Notes: a model not told the origin generated them from the sequence alone. Shown: positions 1 through 16,545, numbered from the stretch's first letter. The stretch: 64,000 bases of DNA from Eriocheir sinensis (GCF_024679095.1 NW_026111673.1:87501-151500); one strand, 5' to 3'. Program-made: numbers and translations.

Positions 1-1316
1 CAGATCTTGAGTACCTGGAGGCAGCTATTGATGATCTGGCGGAATTGCTCAGAACAGGGATCGAAGTTGAAGGAAAAGTTTATGAAGTGAAGTTAGGACC
101 AGTTATCTGCGACTCTCCAGCTAGAGCTTTTGCCAAAAATGTAAAAAGCTATAATGCTATGTACGGATGTGATCAATGTACATCGTGTGGGATGTATGAC
201 GGTAAAAGAATGACGTGGCCTCGGACTTGGGATTTGCAGCTTAGAACAGACGAATCTTTTAGACTTAGGCAGCAGCCTCAGTATCATAAAGGTAGGTCTG
301 TATTTGAAAAGATTCCGCTGGATATGATCCAGGACTTTCCGGTAGACTTTATGCACCAGTGTGGTGGTGCAATAAGGAAAATTATTAGCTGGAATGTGGA
401 GGGACCTAGAAGGGCAGGTGCAGGGCGACTCAGATGCCGCATGTCCACAAGTAATGTAAGAAAATGTGATAATAGAATAAAGGCCATTCAAAGTCAAATT
501 CCCAATTGCTTTGCTAGGAAAGCCAGGGGAACAAATGAGTTGAAGAGGTACAAATATACTGAGTTACGACAGTTACTCCTTTATTCGAGTAAAATAGTGT
601 TTGATGGGCTTATGGCCACCTCATCACACTATGAGCATTTAATAGGATTAAATATCGCTTGCAGTATCCTAGTAGATGAGAGTTTACTTCCTCACTATCT
701 TGATCTTGCAGAGGCACTCCTAAAATCTTTTGCCAATGGGTGTATTCACCTTTATGGGAGTGCCTTCATGGTATACAACGTTCACGCAATGTTGCACTTA
801 CCACTTGTGGCAAAAAGATTTGGAGCCCTTGACAATGTCAGTGCGTGGCCATTTGAAAGCTTTTTGGGCACACTCAAAAAACACGTAAAATCAGGTATTC
901 GGCCCATCGTGTCTCTCAAGAGAGGGTGTCTCGAGCAGAACGCATGCCATGAGGGTAAGCACGATCTGATCGAGAATACATCTATTATATACACTACAAG
1001 ACCTAACAACACCTACATAGACATGAATAAAAAAGAGTGCTACGACATAACTGAGATATGTCCTGGCAGATATGTGAAAGTTGATAAGTATTTAGACCCA
1101 CAGCCGTATTTTTCAAAGCCAGTGTCATCAGACTTAATTGGCTGCTTTAAAGTAAAGCGTGGTCATAAAGCATACTTGACCTTATCTCTTAAGTATGCCA
1201 AAAGTTTGAGGCGTGCTATGAGAATTGATCTTGACTTACTTCCAGGCTTTCCAGATGATGAAGTATCTGTGATTATGGGCCTGTTTCATGAAAATACCGT
1301 CAAACACTCAGTTTAA
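1..1316 (+). CDS. Transposase-like protein, 5' end outside the window
   Basis: The reading frame is open from base 3, upstream of the first possible start, so the protein is cut by the window edge. About 438 codons are visible, ending in TAA at 1316. A Cys pair (CDQCTSCG) is followed by a DFPVDFMH segment, a basic stretch, a YTELRQLLLY segment, NVHAMLHL and AWPFESFLGTLKKHV. This order (DxMH, then FRQxLLY, NVHxLxHL and FPFExxLxxLKxxV) recurs in uncharacterised animal proteins that resemble the C-terminal half of CACTA/EnSpm-type transposases. The match is from pattern memory only. The frame has no internal stop over 1.3 kb although the flanks are AT-rich and repetitive, so it is either recently active or under constraint. 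A catalytic triad cannot be assigned from the visible part. A multi-exon gene in the same orientation starts about 250 bp downstream. Confidence 0.6.
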   Translation, partial: DLEYLEAAIDDLAELLRTGIEVEGKVYEVKLGPVICDSPARAFAKNVKSYNAMYGCDQCTSCGMYDGKRMTWPRTWDLQLRTDESFRLRQQPQYHKGRSVFEKIPLDMIQDFPVDFMHQCGGAIRKIISWNVEGPRRAGAGRLRCRMSTSNVRKCDNRIKAIQSQIPNCFARKARGTNELKRYKYTELRQLLLYSSKIVFDGLMATSSHYEHLIGLNIACSILVDESLLPHYLDLAEALLKSFANGCIHLYGSAFMVYNVHAMLHLPLVAKRFGALDNVSAWPFESFLGTLKKHVKSGIRPIVSLKRGCLEQNACHEGKHDLIENTSIIYTTRPNNTYIDMNKKECYDITEICPGRYVKVDKYLDPQPYFSKPVSSDLIGCFKVKRGHKAYLTLSLKYAKSLRRAMRIDLDLLPGFPDDEVSVIMGLFHENTVKHSV

Positions 1317-1563
1317 CCCTATTTCTCTAGTTAGTTAACATAAGAGACACACCAAACTGCCGTGACCAGTTACTGATTGAACATGTAGCTGTACCTTTAT
1401 CTGACAAAACTCCTTATTGTTTCTTCGTTGCTAGTTTTCCGAGAATATTTACATGGGTTAAATGCCTCAGAAGTTTTCTTAATGATCAGTATGGCCATCA
1501 GTATAGCAAAAAGAAGTTGCTAGACATAAGTAAGGTTCTTTTTTTTCTCTTGTTAATATCAGT

Positions 1564-6370
<4,807 letters not shown>

Positions 6371-6397
6371 TGGATATTGCGGATATTCCAGACAAAG

Positions 6398-6613
6398 GCG
6401 GATGTACCGGATCCTAGACGGATCCGTCATCAGGCGGACGTTGAGGCAGCTAGGTGGAAACATACGCATACGGCTGTTGTGGACGCTAGAAGGATCCGGG
6501 AACAGGCGGATAGTGCGGCCGCCAGGCGGATTCAGACTCAGGAGGATATTCCGGATTCTAGACGGATTAAGAGACAGGCGGACATTGTGGACAAAGGATG
6601 GATAATGTGGACA
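6398..6613. repeat. Degenerate 36-bp minisatellite, six units
   Basis: Six consecutive 36-base units can be aligned by eye from gcggatgtaccgg. Most begin GCGGAY and end in CAG (four of six), with CTAGACGGAT in the middle of several. A partial unit precedes them. The period is a multiple of three and both strands stay open. The plus frame gives a 12-residue repeat around RRIRxQAD. Units are diverged, so the array is old. Whether it is translated cannot be told. Confidence 0.85.
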
Positions 6614-6829
6614 AAAAAAGGTCCCGTCCGTACCGTCCACATTTGTCGAATCATGTCCGCACAGGAGGACAAACCGGATGTATGAAGGATGTCCATAGGC
6701 CATCCGTTTGTCGGCAGGGAGTGTGTGAAATACACTGTCGCAAAATCTCGTACCGATACGATTGTTCGTTACGATATTATTCCCAAAAAACGAGGCCGCA
6801 CAGCCTCTGAAATCCTTAGTAATCATGTG
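6614..6829. other. Unassigned spacer
   Basis: Moderate-GC sequence between the 36-bp repeats and the 40-bp minisatellite. No gene is recognised. Confidence 0.6.
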
Positions 6830-7818
6830 CTGGATTCGTGATATGTGTTCACCACGGCCTGATCATTTTCTAGCCTCGTGATATGTATTCTCCACGGCCC
6901 GATCGTGTGCTAGACTCGTGGGATGAGTTCAACACAGTCCGATCATTTGCTGAACTTGTGATATGGATTCACCATGGCCCGATCATGTGCTAGACTCGTG
7001 ATATGTATTCACCACGGCCTGATCATGTACTAGACTCGTGATATGGATCCACCATGGCCCGACAATGTGCTGAACTAGAGATATGTGCTCACCACGGCCT
7101 GATTCTATGCTGGACTCGTGATATGTATTCACCACGGCCTGATCCTGTGCTGGACTCGTCATATGTGTTCACCACGGCCTGATCATGTGCTGGACTCGTG
7201 GTATGGCTTCAACACGGCCTGATCATGTGCAAGCCTCGTGATATGTATTCACCACGGCCCGATCGTGTGCTAGACTCGTGGTATGAGTTCAACACGGCCC
7301 GATCATTTGCTGGACTAATAATATGGATTCACCATGGCCAGATCATGTGCTAGACTCGTGATATGCATTCACCACGGCCTGATCATGTACTAGACTCGTG
7401 ATATGGATCCACCATGGCCCGACAATGTGCTGAACTAGAGATATGTGCTCACCACGGCCTGATTCTATGCTGGACTCGTGATATGTATTCACCACGGCCT
7501 GATCCTGTGCTGGACTCGTCATATGTGTTCACCACTGCCTGATCATGTGCTGGACTCGTGGTATGGCTTCACCACGGCCTGATCATGTCCTGGACTCGTG
7601 ATAAGTGTTCACCACGTCCTGATCATGTGCTACACTAGTAATATGGATTCATCATGGCCTGAACATGTACTAGACTTGTGATATGGATTCACCATGGCCC
7701 GATCATGTGCTGGACTCGTGATATGTATTCACCACGGCTTCATCATGTGCTAGACTCGTGATATGGATTCACCATGGCCCGATCATATGCTGGACTTGTG
7801 ATACGTGTTCAAAACGGC
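6830..7818. repeat. 40-bp minisatellite array, copy 1
   Basis: About 25 tandem units. The consensus has two halves: gatcatgtgctggactcgtg and atatgtgttcaccacggcct. Units differ at a few positions. A variant pair with a BamHI-like ggatccaccatgg and gaactagag recurs exactly 360 bases apart (7037 and 7397), so nine units amplified together. No spacers, no open frame and no unit-wide dyad are seen. Confidence 0.97.
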
Positions 7819-8306
7819 CTCCTTCCTCTCTTCTTCCTCCTCCTCCTCCTCCTCCTCCATCTCATCTTCCTCTTCCTACTCCTCCTCCTCCTCCGCCTCC
7901 TCCTTCTTCTCTTCTTCTTCCTCCTCCTCCTCCTTCATGTCTTCTTCATTCTCCCTTTCTTCTTACTCCTCCTCCTCCTCCTCTTCCTACTCCTCCTCCT
8001 CCTCCTCTTCCTACTCCTCCTCCTCCTCCTCTTCCTCTTCCTCCTCCTCTTATTCCCCCTCTTCCTCTTTCTCCTCTTCCTCCTCCTCTTCCTCCTCCTC
8101 CTCCTTCTTTTCCTCCTCCTCCTTCTCCTCCTCCTCCTCTTCCTCCTCCTTCCTCCTCCTTCCTCCCCTCATTCCTATTACTTCCTCCTTTTCTTCCTCC
8201 TCTTCCTCTTCCTCCTCCTCCTTTTCCTCCTCCTCTTCCTCTTCTTCATCCACTTCCTCCTCCTCCGCCTCCTCCCTCCTCCTCCTCTTCCTCTTCTTCA
8301 ACTACT

Positions 8307-8338
<32 letters not shown>

Positions 8339-8519
8339 CTCCTCCTTCTTCCCCTCCTCCTCCTTCTTCTCCTCCTCCTCCTTCTCCTCCTCCTCCTTCC
8401 TCCTCCTTCCTCCCCTCATTCCTACTACTTCCTCCTTTTCTTCCTCCTCTTCCTCTTCCTCCTCCTCCTTTTCCTCCTCCTCTTCCTCTTCTTCATCCAC
8501 TTCCTCCTCTTCCTCCTCT

Positions 8520-8550
<31 letters not shown>

Positions 8551-9352
8551 ATTCCATTTCTTCCTCATCCTCCTCATCCTCCTCCTCTTCCTACTCTTCC
8601 TCTTCCTCTTCAACCTTCTCCTCTTCCTCCAAATCCTCCTCCTCCTTCTTCTCCTCCTCCTCCTTCTTCTCTTCCTCCTCCTCCTCCTCCTTCTCCTCCT
8701 CCATTACTTCTTCTTCCTCCTCCTCCTCCTCCTCCTCCTCCTCCTCCGCCTCCTCCTTCTTCTCTTCTTCCTCCTCCTCCTCCTCCTTCTTTTCTTCCTC
8801 CTCCTTCCTTTCTTCCTCCTCCTCCTCCTCCTCCTCTTCCTTCTCCTCCTCCTCCTCTTCCTCTTCCTCCTCCTCTTATTCCCTTTCTTCTTCTTCCTCC
8901 TCTTCCTCCTCCTTTTCCTTCTCCTACTCCTCCTTCTCTTCCTCCTCCTCCTCCTCCTCCTCTTCGTCCTCCTTCCTCCTCCTTCCTCCCCTCATTCCTA
9001 CTACTTCTTCCTTTTCTTCCTCCTCTTCCTCTTCCTCCTCCTCCTTTTCCTCCTCCTCTTCCTCTTCTTTATCCACTTCCTCCTCTTCCTCCTCCTTTAC
9101 CTCCTCCTCTTCCTCTTCTTTAACTACTTCCTCTTCCTCTTCCTCCTCCTCCTCCTCCTCTTCCTTCTCTTCTTCCTCCTCCTCCTCCTCCTCCTCCTCC
9201 TCCTCCTCCTCCTCCTCCTCCTCCTCTTCCTTCTCTTCTTTCTCCTCCTCCTCCTCCTCCTCCTTCTCTTAATCCTCATCCTCCTCCCCCTCTTCCTTCT
9301 TCTCCTCCTCCTTCTCTTCTTCTTCTCCTCTTCTTCCTCCTCTTCCTCCTCC

Positions 9353-9387
<35 letters not shown>

Positions 9388-9530
9388 CTCTTTTTCATCC
9401 ACTTCCATTTCCTCCTCCTCCTCCTCCTCCTCCTCTTCCTCCTCCTCCTCCCTCACCCCATTCCTCCTACTTCCTCCTCTTCTTCCTCCTCTTCCTCTTC
9501 CTTCTCCTCTTCATCCCCCCTCCTCTTTGT
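7819..9530. repeat. CCT/TCC polypyrimidine tract, copy 1
   Basis: About 1.7 kb is almost purely C and T on the plus strand, mainly CCT and CTT triplets. Embedded landmarks (tcccctcattcctac) recur at 8164, 8411 and 8987, so the tract itself grew by duplicating blocks of about 247 and 576 bp. Its long Ser, Leu, Pro, Glu or Lys/Arg open frames result from the absence of A and G on one strand. Such polypurine-polypyrimidine DNA can form triplex structures. Confidence 0.97.
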
Positions 9531-9997
9531 TATTCGCAGAGGGGACCATACCCCAAACACCGTTAATTTTGCCCGGAGCGTTGCTTTCAGGCCATGAACG
9601 GCTTCCTCATCCTTTTCTACATCAGATGAAATGCCTCTGGGAAAAAAAAAAAGGAATTAAACCGGTTTTTTTTGGTAAATCAAAAAAATCACGGAAGATT
9701 CTGCGAGTTATTTGCACATATTTCCGCTATTTTTTGTCTTAGAGCAATTCTGAGTGTACCATTCGATTCGTCGGAGTTTTCTGCATCGATTAGGTACCCT
9801 TTGCAAAGTTCAGAGTAAAAACTAAGCGAGAAATATCACTTTTTCCATACATGTCGACACAACACCCAACCTTATGAATTGCTGTTCCCTTACCTTAACC
9901 TAACTCGATTTCACGACTTAGGTTAGAGTAAGAAAACAGCAATTCATAAGTTGATATATATGATCGTCAAAAGAGGAAGAAGACCTTCACCAAGGAC
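9531..9997. repeat. Unique linker of the higher-order repeat, copy 1, with hairpin
   Basis: This non-repetitive segment recurs at 13640 and 16047. Its end carries an imperfect palindrome (9871-9950) with arms cttatgaattgctgtt and its complement, an inner ttaccttaacctaa / ttaggttagagtaa pair and a short loop. No coding capacity is seen. Confidence 0.85.
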
Positions 9998-11955
9998 TGA
10001 TCATGTACTACACTCGTGATATGGATTCACCATGGCCCGATCATGTGCTAGACTCGTGGTATGAGTTCACCACGGCCTGATCATGTGCTGGACTCGTGAA
10101 ATGTGTTCACCACGGCCTGATCATGTGCTGGACTCGTGATATGTGTTCACCACGGCCTGATCATGTGCTGGACTCGTGATATGTGTTCACCACGGCCTGA
10201 TCATGTGCTGGACTCGTGATATGTGTTCAACATGACCTGATCATGTGCTAGACTCGTGATATGTAATCACCACGGCTTGATCATGTGCTAGACTCGTGGT
10301 ATGAGTTAACCACGGCCTGATCATGTGCTGGACTCGTGATACGCGATCACCACGGCCTGATCATGTGCTGGACTCGTGATATGTTTTCACAACGGTCTAA
10401 TCATGTGCTAGACTCGTGTTATGAGTTCACCACGGCCTGATCATGTGCTAGACTCGTGATATGTTTTCACCACGGCCTGATCATGTGCTAGACTCGTGAT
10501 ATGTATTCACTTCTGCCTGATCATGTCCTAGACTCGTGGTATGAGTTCACCATGGACCGATCATGTACTAGACTCGTGGTATGAGTTCAACATGACCTGA
10601 TCATGTGATAGACTCGTGATATGTAATCTCCACGGTTTGATCATGTGCTAGACTCGTGGTATGAGCTCACCATGGACCGATCATGTACTAGACTCGTGGT
10701 ATGAGTTCACCACGGCCTGATCATGTGCTAGACTCGTTGTATAAGTTCACCACTGCCTGATCATGTGCTGGACTCGTGATACGAGTTAACCACGGCCTGA
10801 TCATGTGCTGGACTCGTGATGTGTTCACCACGGCCCGATCATGTGCTAGACTCGTTGTATAAGATCACCACTGCCTGATCATGTGCTGGACTCGTGATAC
10901 GCGTTCACCACGGCCTGATCATGTGCTAGACTCGTGTTATGAGTTCACCACTGACTGATCATGTGCTAGTCTCGTGATATATATTCACCACTGCCTGATC
11001 ATGTGCTAGACTCGTGGTATGAGTTCACCATGGACCGATCATGTACTAGACTCGTGGTATGAGTTCACCACGGCCTGACCATGTGCTGGACTCGTGATCT
11101 GTGTTCACCACGGCCTGATCATGTGCTAGACTCGTGGTATGAGTTCACCACGGCCTGACCATGTGCTGGACTCGTGATCTGTGTTCACCACGGCCTGATC
11201 ATGTGCTAGACTCGTCATATGTATTCACCACTGCCTAACCATGTGCTAGACTCGTGGTATGAGTTCACCATAGACCGATCATGTACTAGACTCGTGGTAT
11301 GAGTTTACCACGGCCTAATCATGTGCTGGACTCGTGATATGTGTTCACCACGGCCTGATCATGTGCTAGCCTCGTGATATGTATACACCACGGCCCGATC
11401 GTGTGCTAGACTCGTGGGATGAGTTCAACACGGCCCGATCATTTGCTGGACTAGTGATATGGATTCACCATGGCTAGATCATGTGCTAGACTCGTGATAT
11501 GTATTCACCACGGCCTGATCATGTACTAGACTCGTGATATGGATCCACCATGGCCCGACAATGTGCTGAACTAGAGATATGTGCTCACCACGGCCTGATT
11601 CTATGCCTGACTCGTGATATGTATTCACCACAGCCTGATCCTGTGCTGGACTCGTCATATGTGTTCACCACGGCCTGATCATGTGCTGGACTCGTGATAT
11701 GGCTTCACCACGGCCTGATCATGTCCTGGACTCATGATAAGTGTTCACAACGTCCTGATCATGTGCTACACTAGTAATATGGATTCATCATGGCCTGAAC
11801 ATGTACTAGACTCGTGATATGGATTCACCATGGCCCGATCATGTGCTGGACTCGTGATATGTATTCACCACGGCTTCATCATGTGCTAGACTCGTGATAT
11901 GGATTCACCATGGCCCGATCATATGCTGGACTTGTGATACGTGTTCAAAACGGCC
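9998..11955. repeat. 40-bp minisatellite array, copy 2
   Basis: About 49 tandem units of the same 40-bp monomer. The last stretch (from about 11390) follows the same variant order as 7250-7818 of copy 1, including the ggatccaccatgg and gaactagag variants, so the duplication covered ordered arrays and not just monomers. Confidence 0.97.
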
Positions 11956-12456
11956 TCCTTCCTCTCTTCTTCCTCCTCCTCCTCCTCCTCCATCTCATCT
12001 TCCTCTTCCTACTCCTCCTCCTCCGCCTCCTCCTTCTTCTCTTCTTCTTCCTCCTCCTCCTCCTTCATGTCTTCTTCCTCCTCCCTTTCTTCTTACTCCT
12101 CCTCCTCCTCCTCTTCCTACTCCTCCTCCTCCTCCTCTTCCTACTCCTCCTCCTCCTCCTCCTCTTCCTCTTCCTCCTCCTCTTATTCCCCCTCTTCCTC
12201 TTCCTCTTCTTCCTCCTCCTCTTCCTCCTCCTCCTCCTCCTTCTCTTCCTCCTCCTCCTCCTGCTCCTACTCCTCCTCCTCTTCCTCCTCCTTCATCCTC
12301 CTTCCTCCCCTCATTCCTATTACTTCCTCCTTTTCTTCCTCCTCTTCCTCTTCCTCCTCCTCCTTTTCCTCCTCCTCTTCCTCTTCTTCATCCACTTCCT
12401 CCTCTTCCTCCTCTTCCTCCTCCTCTCCCTCCTCCTCTTCCTCTTCTTCAACTACT

Positions 12457-12488
<32 letters not shown>

Positions 12489-12669
12489 CTCCTCCTTCTC
12501 TTCCTCCTCCTCCTCCTGCTCCTCCTCCTCCTCCTCTTCCTCCTCCTTCATCCTCCTTCCTCCCCTCATTCCTACTACTTCCTCCTTTTCTTCCTCCTCT
12601 TCCTCTTCCTCCTCCTCCTTTTCCTCCTCCTCTTCCTCTTCTTCATCCACTTCCTCCTCTTCCTCCTCT

Positions 12670-12704
<35 letters not shown>

Positions 12705-12768
12705 AACTACTTCCTCTTCCTCCTCCTCCTCCTCCTCCTCTTCCTCCTCTTCCTCTTCCTCTTCATCC

Positions 12769-12799
<31 letters not shown>

Positions 12800-13458
12800 T
12801 CTTCTCCTCCTCCTCCTTCTCTTCCTCCTCCTCCTCCTCCTTCTCCTCCTCCATCTCTTCTTCTTCCTCCTCCTCCTCCTCCTCCTCCTCCTCCTCCTCC
12901 TCCTTCTTCTCTTCTTCCTCCTCCTCCTCCTCCTTCTTTTCTTCCTCCTCCTTCCTTTCTTCCTCCTCCTCCTCCTCCTCCTCTTCCTTCTCCTCCTCCT
13001 CCTCCTCTTCCTCTTCCTCCTCCTCTTATTCCCTTTCTTCCTCTTCCTCCTCTTCCTCCTCCTTTTCCTTCTCCTACTCCTCCTTCTCTTCCTCCTCCTC
13101 CTCCTCCTCCTCCTCCTCTTCGTCCTCCTTCCTCCTCCTTCCTCCCCTGATTCCTACTACTTCTTCCTTTTCTTCCTCCTCTTCCTCTTCCTCCTCCTTT
13201 TCCTCCTCCTCTTCCTCTTCTTTATCCACTTCCTCCTCTTCCTCCTCTTCCTCCTCCCCTTCCTCCTCCTCTTCCTCTTCTTTCACTACTTACTCTTCCT
13301 CTTCCTCCTCCTACACCTCCTCCTCCTCTTCCTTCTCTTCTTCCTCCTCCTCCTCCTCCTCCTTCTCTTAATCCTCCTCCCCCTCCTCCTCCTCCTTCTT
13401 CTCCTCCTCCTTCTCTTCTTCCTCCTCCTCTTCTTCCTCCTCTTCCTCCTCCTCCTCC

Positions 13459-13493
<35 letters not shown>

Positions 13494-13638
13494 CTCTTTT
13501 TCATCCACTTCCCTTTCCTCCTCCTCCTCCTCCTCCTGATCCTCTTCCTCCTCCTCCTCCCTCACCCCATTCCTCCTACTTCCTCCTCTTCTTCCTCCTC
13601 TTCCTCTTCCTTCTCCTCTTCATCCCCCCTCCTCTTTG
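11956..13638. repeat. CCT/TCC polypyrimidine tract, copy 2
   Basis: About 1.7 kb of C/T-only DNA matching copy 1 block by block. Landmarks lie at 12306, 12561 and 13144 (steps of 255 and 583). Its entry sequence from the minisatellite is nearly identical to that of copy 1, 4136 bases earlier. Confidence 0.97.
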
Positions 13639-14100
13639 TTATTCGCAGAGGGGACCATACCCCAAACACCGTTAATTTTGCCCGGAGCGTTGCTTTCAGG
13701 CCATGAACGGCTTCCTCATCCTTTTCTACATCAGATGAAATGCCTCTGGGAAAAAAAAAGGAATTAAACCGTTTTTTTTTTGGTAAATCAAAAAAATCAC
13801 GGAAGATTCTGCGAGTTATTTGCACATATTTCCGCTATTTTTTGTCTTAGAGCAATTCTGAGTGTACCATTCGATTCGTCGGAGTTTTCTGCATCGATTA
13901 GGTACCCTTTGCAAAGTTCAGAGTAAAAACTAAGCGAGAAATATCACTTTTCCATACATGTCGACACAACACCCAACCTTATGAATTGCTGTTCCCTTAC
14001 CTTAACCTAACTCGATTTCACTTAGGTTAGAGTAAAAAACAGCAATTCATAAGGAATTATTTAATGGGTCAAAAGAAGAAGAGGAAGAAGACCTTCACCA
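13639..14100. repeat. Unique linker of the higher-order repeat, copy 2, with hairpin
   Basis: Same segment as 9531-9997, with small indels. The hairpin lies at 13978-14053 and its loop is shorter by a few bases. Confidence 0.85.
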
Positions 14101-14858
14101 AGGACTGATCATGTACTACACTCGTGGTATGAGTTCATCACGGCCTTATCATGTGCTGGACTCGTGATATGTGTTCACCACGGCCTGATCATGTGCTGGA
14201 CTCGTGATATGTGTTCACCACAGCCTGATCATGTGCTGGACTCGTGATATGTGTTCAACATGACCTGATCATGTGCTAGACTCGTGATATGTAATCACCA
14301 CGGCTAGATCATGTGCTAGACTCGTGGTATGAGTTAACCACGGCCTGATCATGTGCTGGACTCGTGATACGCGTTCACCACGGCCTGATCATGTGCTGGA
14401 CTCGTGATATGTTTTCACAACGGTCTAATCATGTGCTAGACTCGTGTTATGAGCTCACCACGGCCTGATCATGTGCTAGACTCGTGATATGTTTTCACCA
14501 CGGCCTAATCATGTGCTAGACTCGTGTTATGAGTTCACCACGGCCTGATCATGTGCTAGATTCGTGATATGTATTCACCACTTTCTGATCATGTCCTAGA
14601 CTCGTGGTATGAGTTCACCATGGACCGATCATGTACTAGACTCGTGGTATGAGTTCAACATGACCTGATCATGTGATAGACTCGTGATATGTAATCTCCA
14701 CGGTTTGATCATGTGCTAGACTCGTGGTATGAGCTCACCATGGACCGATCATGTACTAGACTCGTGGTATGAGTTCACCACGGCCTGATCATATGCTAGA
14801 CTCGTTGTATAAGTTCACCACTGCCTGATCATGTGCTGGACTCGTGATACGCGTTAAC
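14101..14858. repeat. 40-bp minisatellite array, copy 3
   Basis: About 19 units whose variant order parallels the start of array 2. It breaks off mid-unit at gcgttaacc and joins the polypyrimidine tract internally, so copy 3 has lost the rest of its array and the start of its tract. Confidence 0.96.
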
Positions 14859-15089
14859 CTCTTATTCCCCCTCTTCCTCTTCCTCTTCTTCCTCCTCTTC
14901 TTCCTCCTCCTCCTCCTTCTCTTCCTCCTCCTCCTCCTGCTCCTCCTCCTCCTCCTCTTCCTCCTCCTTCATCCTCCTTCCTCCCCTCATTCCTACTACT
15001 TCCTCCTTTTCTTCCTCCTCTTCCTCTTCCTCCTCCTCCTTTTCCTCCTCCTCTCTTCTTCTTCATCCACTTCCTCCTCTTCCTCCTCT

Positions 15090-15124
<35 letters not shown>

Positions 15125-15188
15125 AACTACTTCCTCTTCCTCCTCCTCCTCCTCCTCCTCTTCCTCCTCTTCCTCTTCCTCCTCATCC

Positions 15189-15219
<31 letters not shown>

Positions 15220-16046
15220 TCTTCTCCTCCTCCTCCTTCTTCTCTTCCTCCTCCTCCTCCTCCTCCTCCATCTCTTCTTCTTCCTCCTCCTCCTCCTCCT
15301 CCTCCTCCTCCGCCTCCTTTTTCTTCTCTTCTTCCTCCTCCTCCTCCTCCTTCTTTTCTTCCTCCTCCTTCCTTTCTTCCTCCTCCTCCTCCTCCTCCTC
15401 TTCCTTCTCCTCCTCCTCCTCCTCTTCCTCTTCCTCCTCCTCTTATTCCCTTTCTTCCTCTTCCTCCTCTTCCTCCTCCTTTTCCTCCTCCTACTCCTCC
15501 TTCTCCTCCTCCTCCTCCTCCTCCTCCTCCTCCTCTTCGTCCTCCTTCTTCCTCCTTCCTCCCCTCATTCCTACTACTTCTTCGTTTTCTTCCTCCTCTT
15601 CCTCTTCCTCCTCCTCCTTTTTTTCCTCTTCTTCCTCTTCTTCATCCACTTCCTCCTCTTCCTCCTCTTCCTCCTCCTCTTCCTCTTCGTCCTCTTCGTC
15701 CTCCTCCTCCTCCTCCTCCTCCTCCTCCTCTTCCTCCTCCTCCTCTTCCTTCTCTTCTTCCTCCTCCTCCTCCTCCTCCTCCTTCTCTTAATCCTCCTCC
15801 TCCTCCTCCTCCTTCTTCTCCTCCTCCTTCTCTTCTTCCTCCTCCTCTTCTTCCTCCTCTTCCTCCTCCTCCTCCTCCTCCTCCTCCTCCTCCTCTTCCT
15901 CTTCCTCTTTTTCATCCACTCCCATTTCCTACACCTCCTCCTCTTCTTCCTCTTCCTCCTCCTCCTCCCTCACCCCATCCTCCTACTTCCTCCTCTTCTT
16001 CCTCCTCTTCCTCTTCCTTCTCCACTTTCTCCCCTCTCCTCTTTGT
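14859..16046. repeat. CCT/TCC polypyrimidine tract, copy 3 (shorter)
   Basis: About 1.2 kb of C/T-only DNA with landmarks at 14992 and 15560 (568 apart). It corresponds to the later part of tracts 1 and 2. Confidence 0.96.
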
Positions 16047-16545
16047 TTTTCGCAGAGGGGACCATACCCCTAACACCGTTAATTTTGCCCGGAGCGTTGA
16101 TTTCAGGCCATGAACGGCTTCCTCATCCTTTTCTACATAAGGGGAAATGCCTCTGGGAAATAATAAAAAAATATGTAAATAAAAAAAATCACCGAAGATT
16201 CTAAGAGTTATTTGCACATTTATCCGCTAGTTTTTATCTTAGAGCAATTCTGAGTGTACCATTCGATTCGTCGGAGTTTTCTGCAAAGCTCAGAGTAAGA
16301 GCTAAGCGAGAAAAATCACTTTTTCCATTCATGTCGACACAACACCTATACTTATGAATTGCTTTTCCCTTACCTTAACCTAACTCGATTTCACGCGTTA
16401 GGTTAGAGTAAGAAAACAGCAATTCATAAGATTGGGTGTTGTGTGATGGGTCAAAAGAAGAAGAGGAAGAAGACCCTGCACCGTGATGCAGTGGTTACTG
16501 TGCACAGCACCGTTATAAGGCCTCAAGAAGAGGAAGAAGATCTAC
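16047..16545. repeat. Unique linker of the higher-order repeat, copy 3, with longest hairpin
   Basis: Matches the linkers at 9531 and 13639. Here the palindrome is longest: the outer arms acacaacacctata (16337-16350) and attgggtgttgtgt (16431-16444) extend it to about 108 bp. After it the higher-order repeat ends and the sequence runs into the LINE remnant. Confidence 0.8.

Noticed and set aside
7758..9742. Open frames of 400-645 codons of Ser, Leu/Pro or Glu across the CCT tracts (also 11894-13706 and 14844-15791)
   Set aside because: They exist in several frames and both strands at once because the tract lacks A and G on one strand. No domain is present, and the start lies in the minisatellite.
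6830..11955. CRISPR-like array
   Set aside because: The 40-bp units are directly adjacent with no unique spacers, and there are no cas genes in what appears to be a eukaryotic genome.
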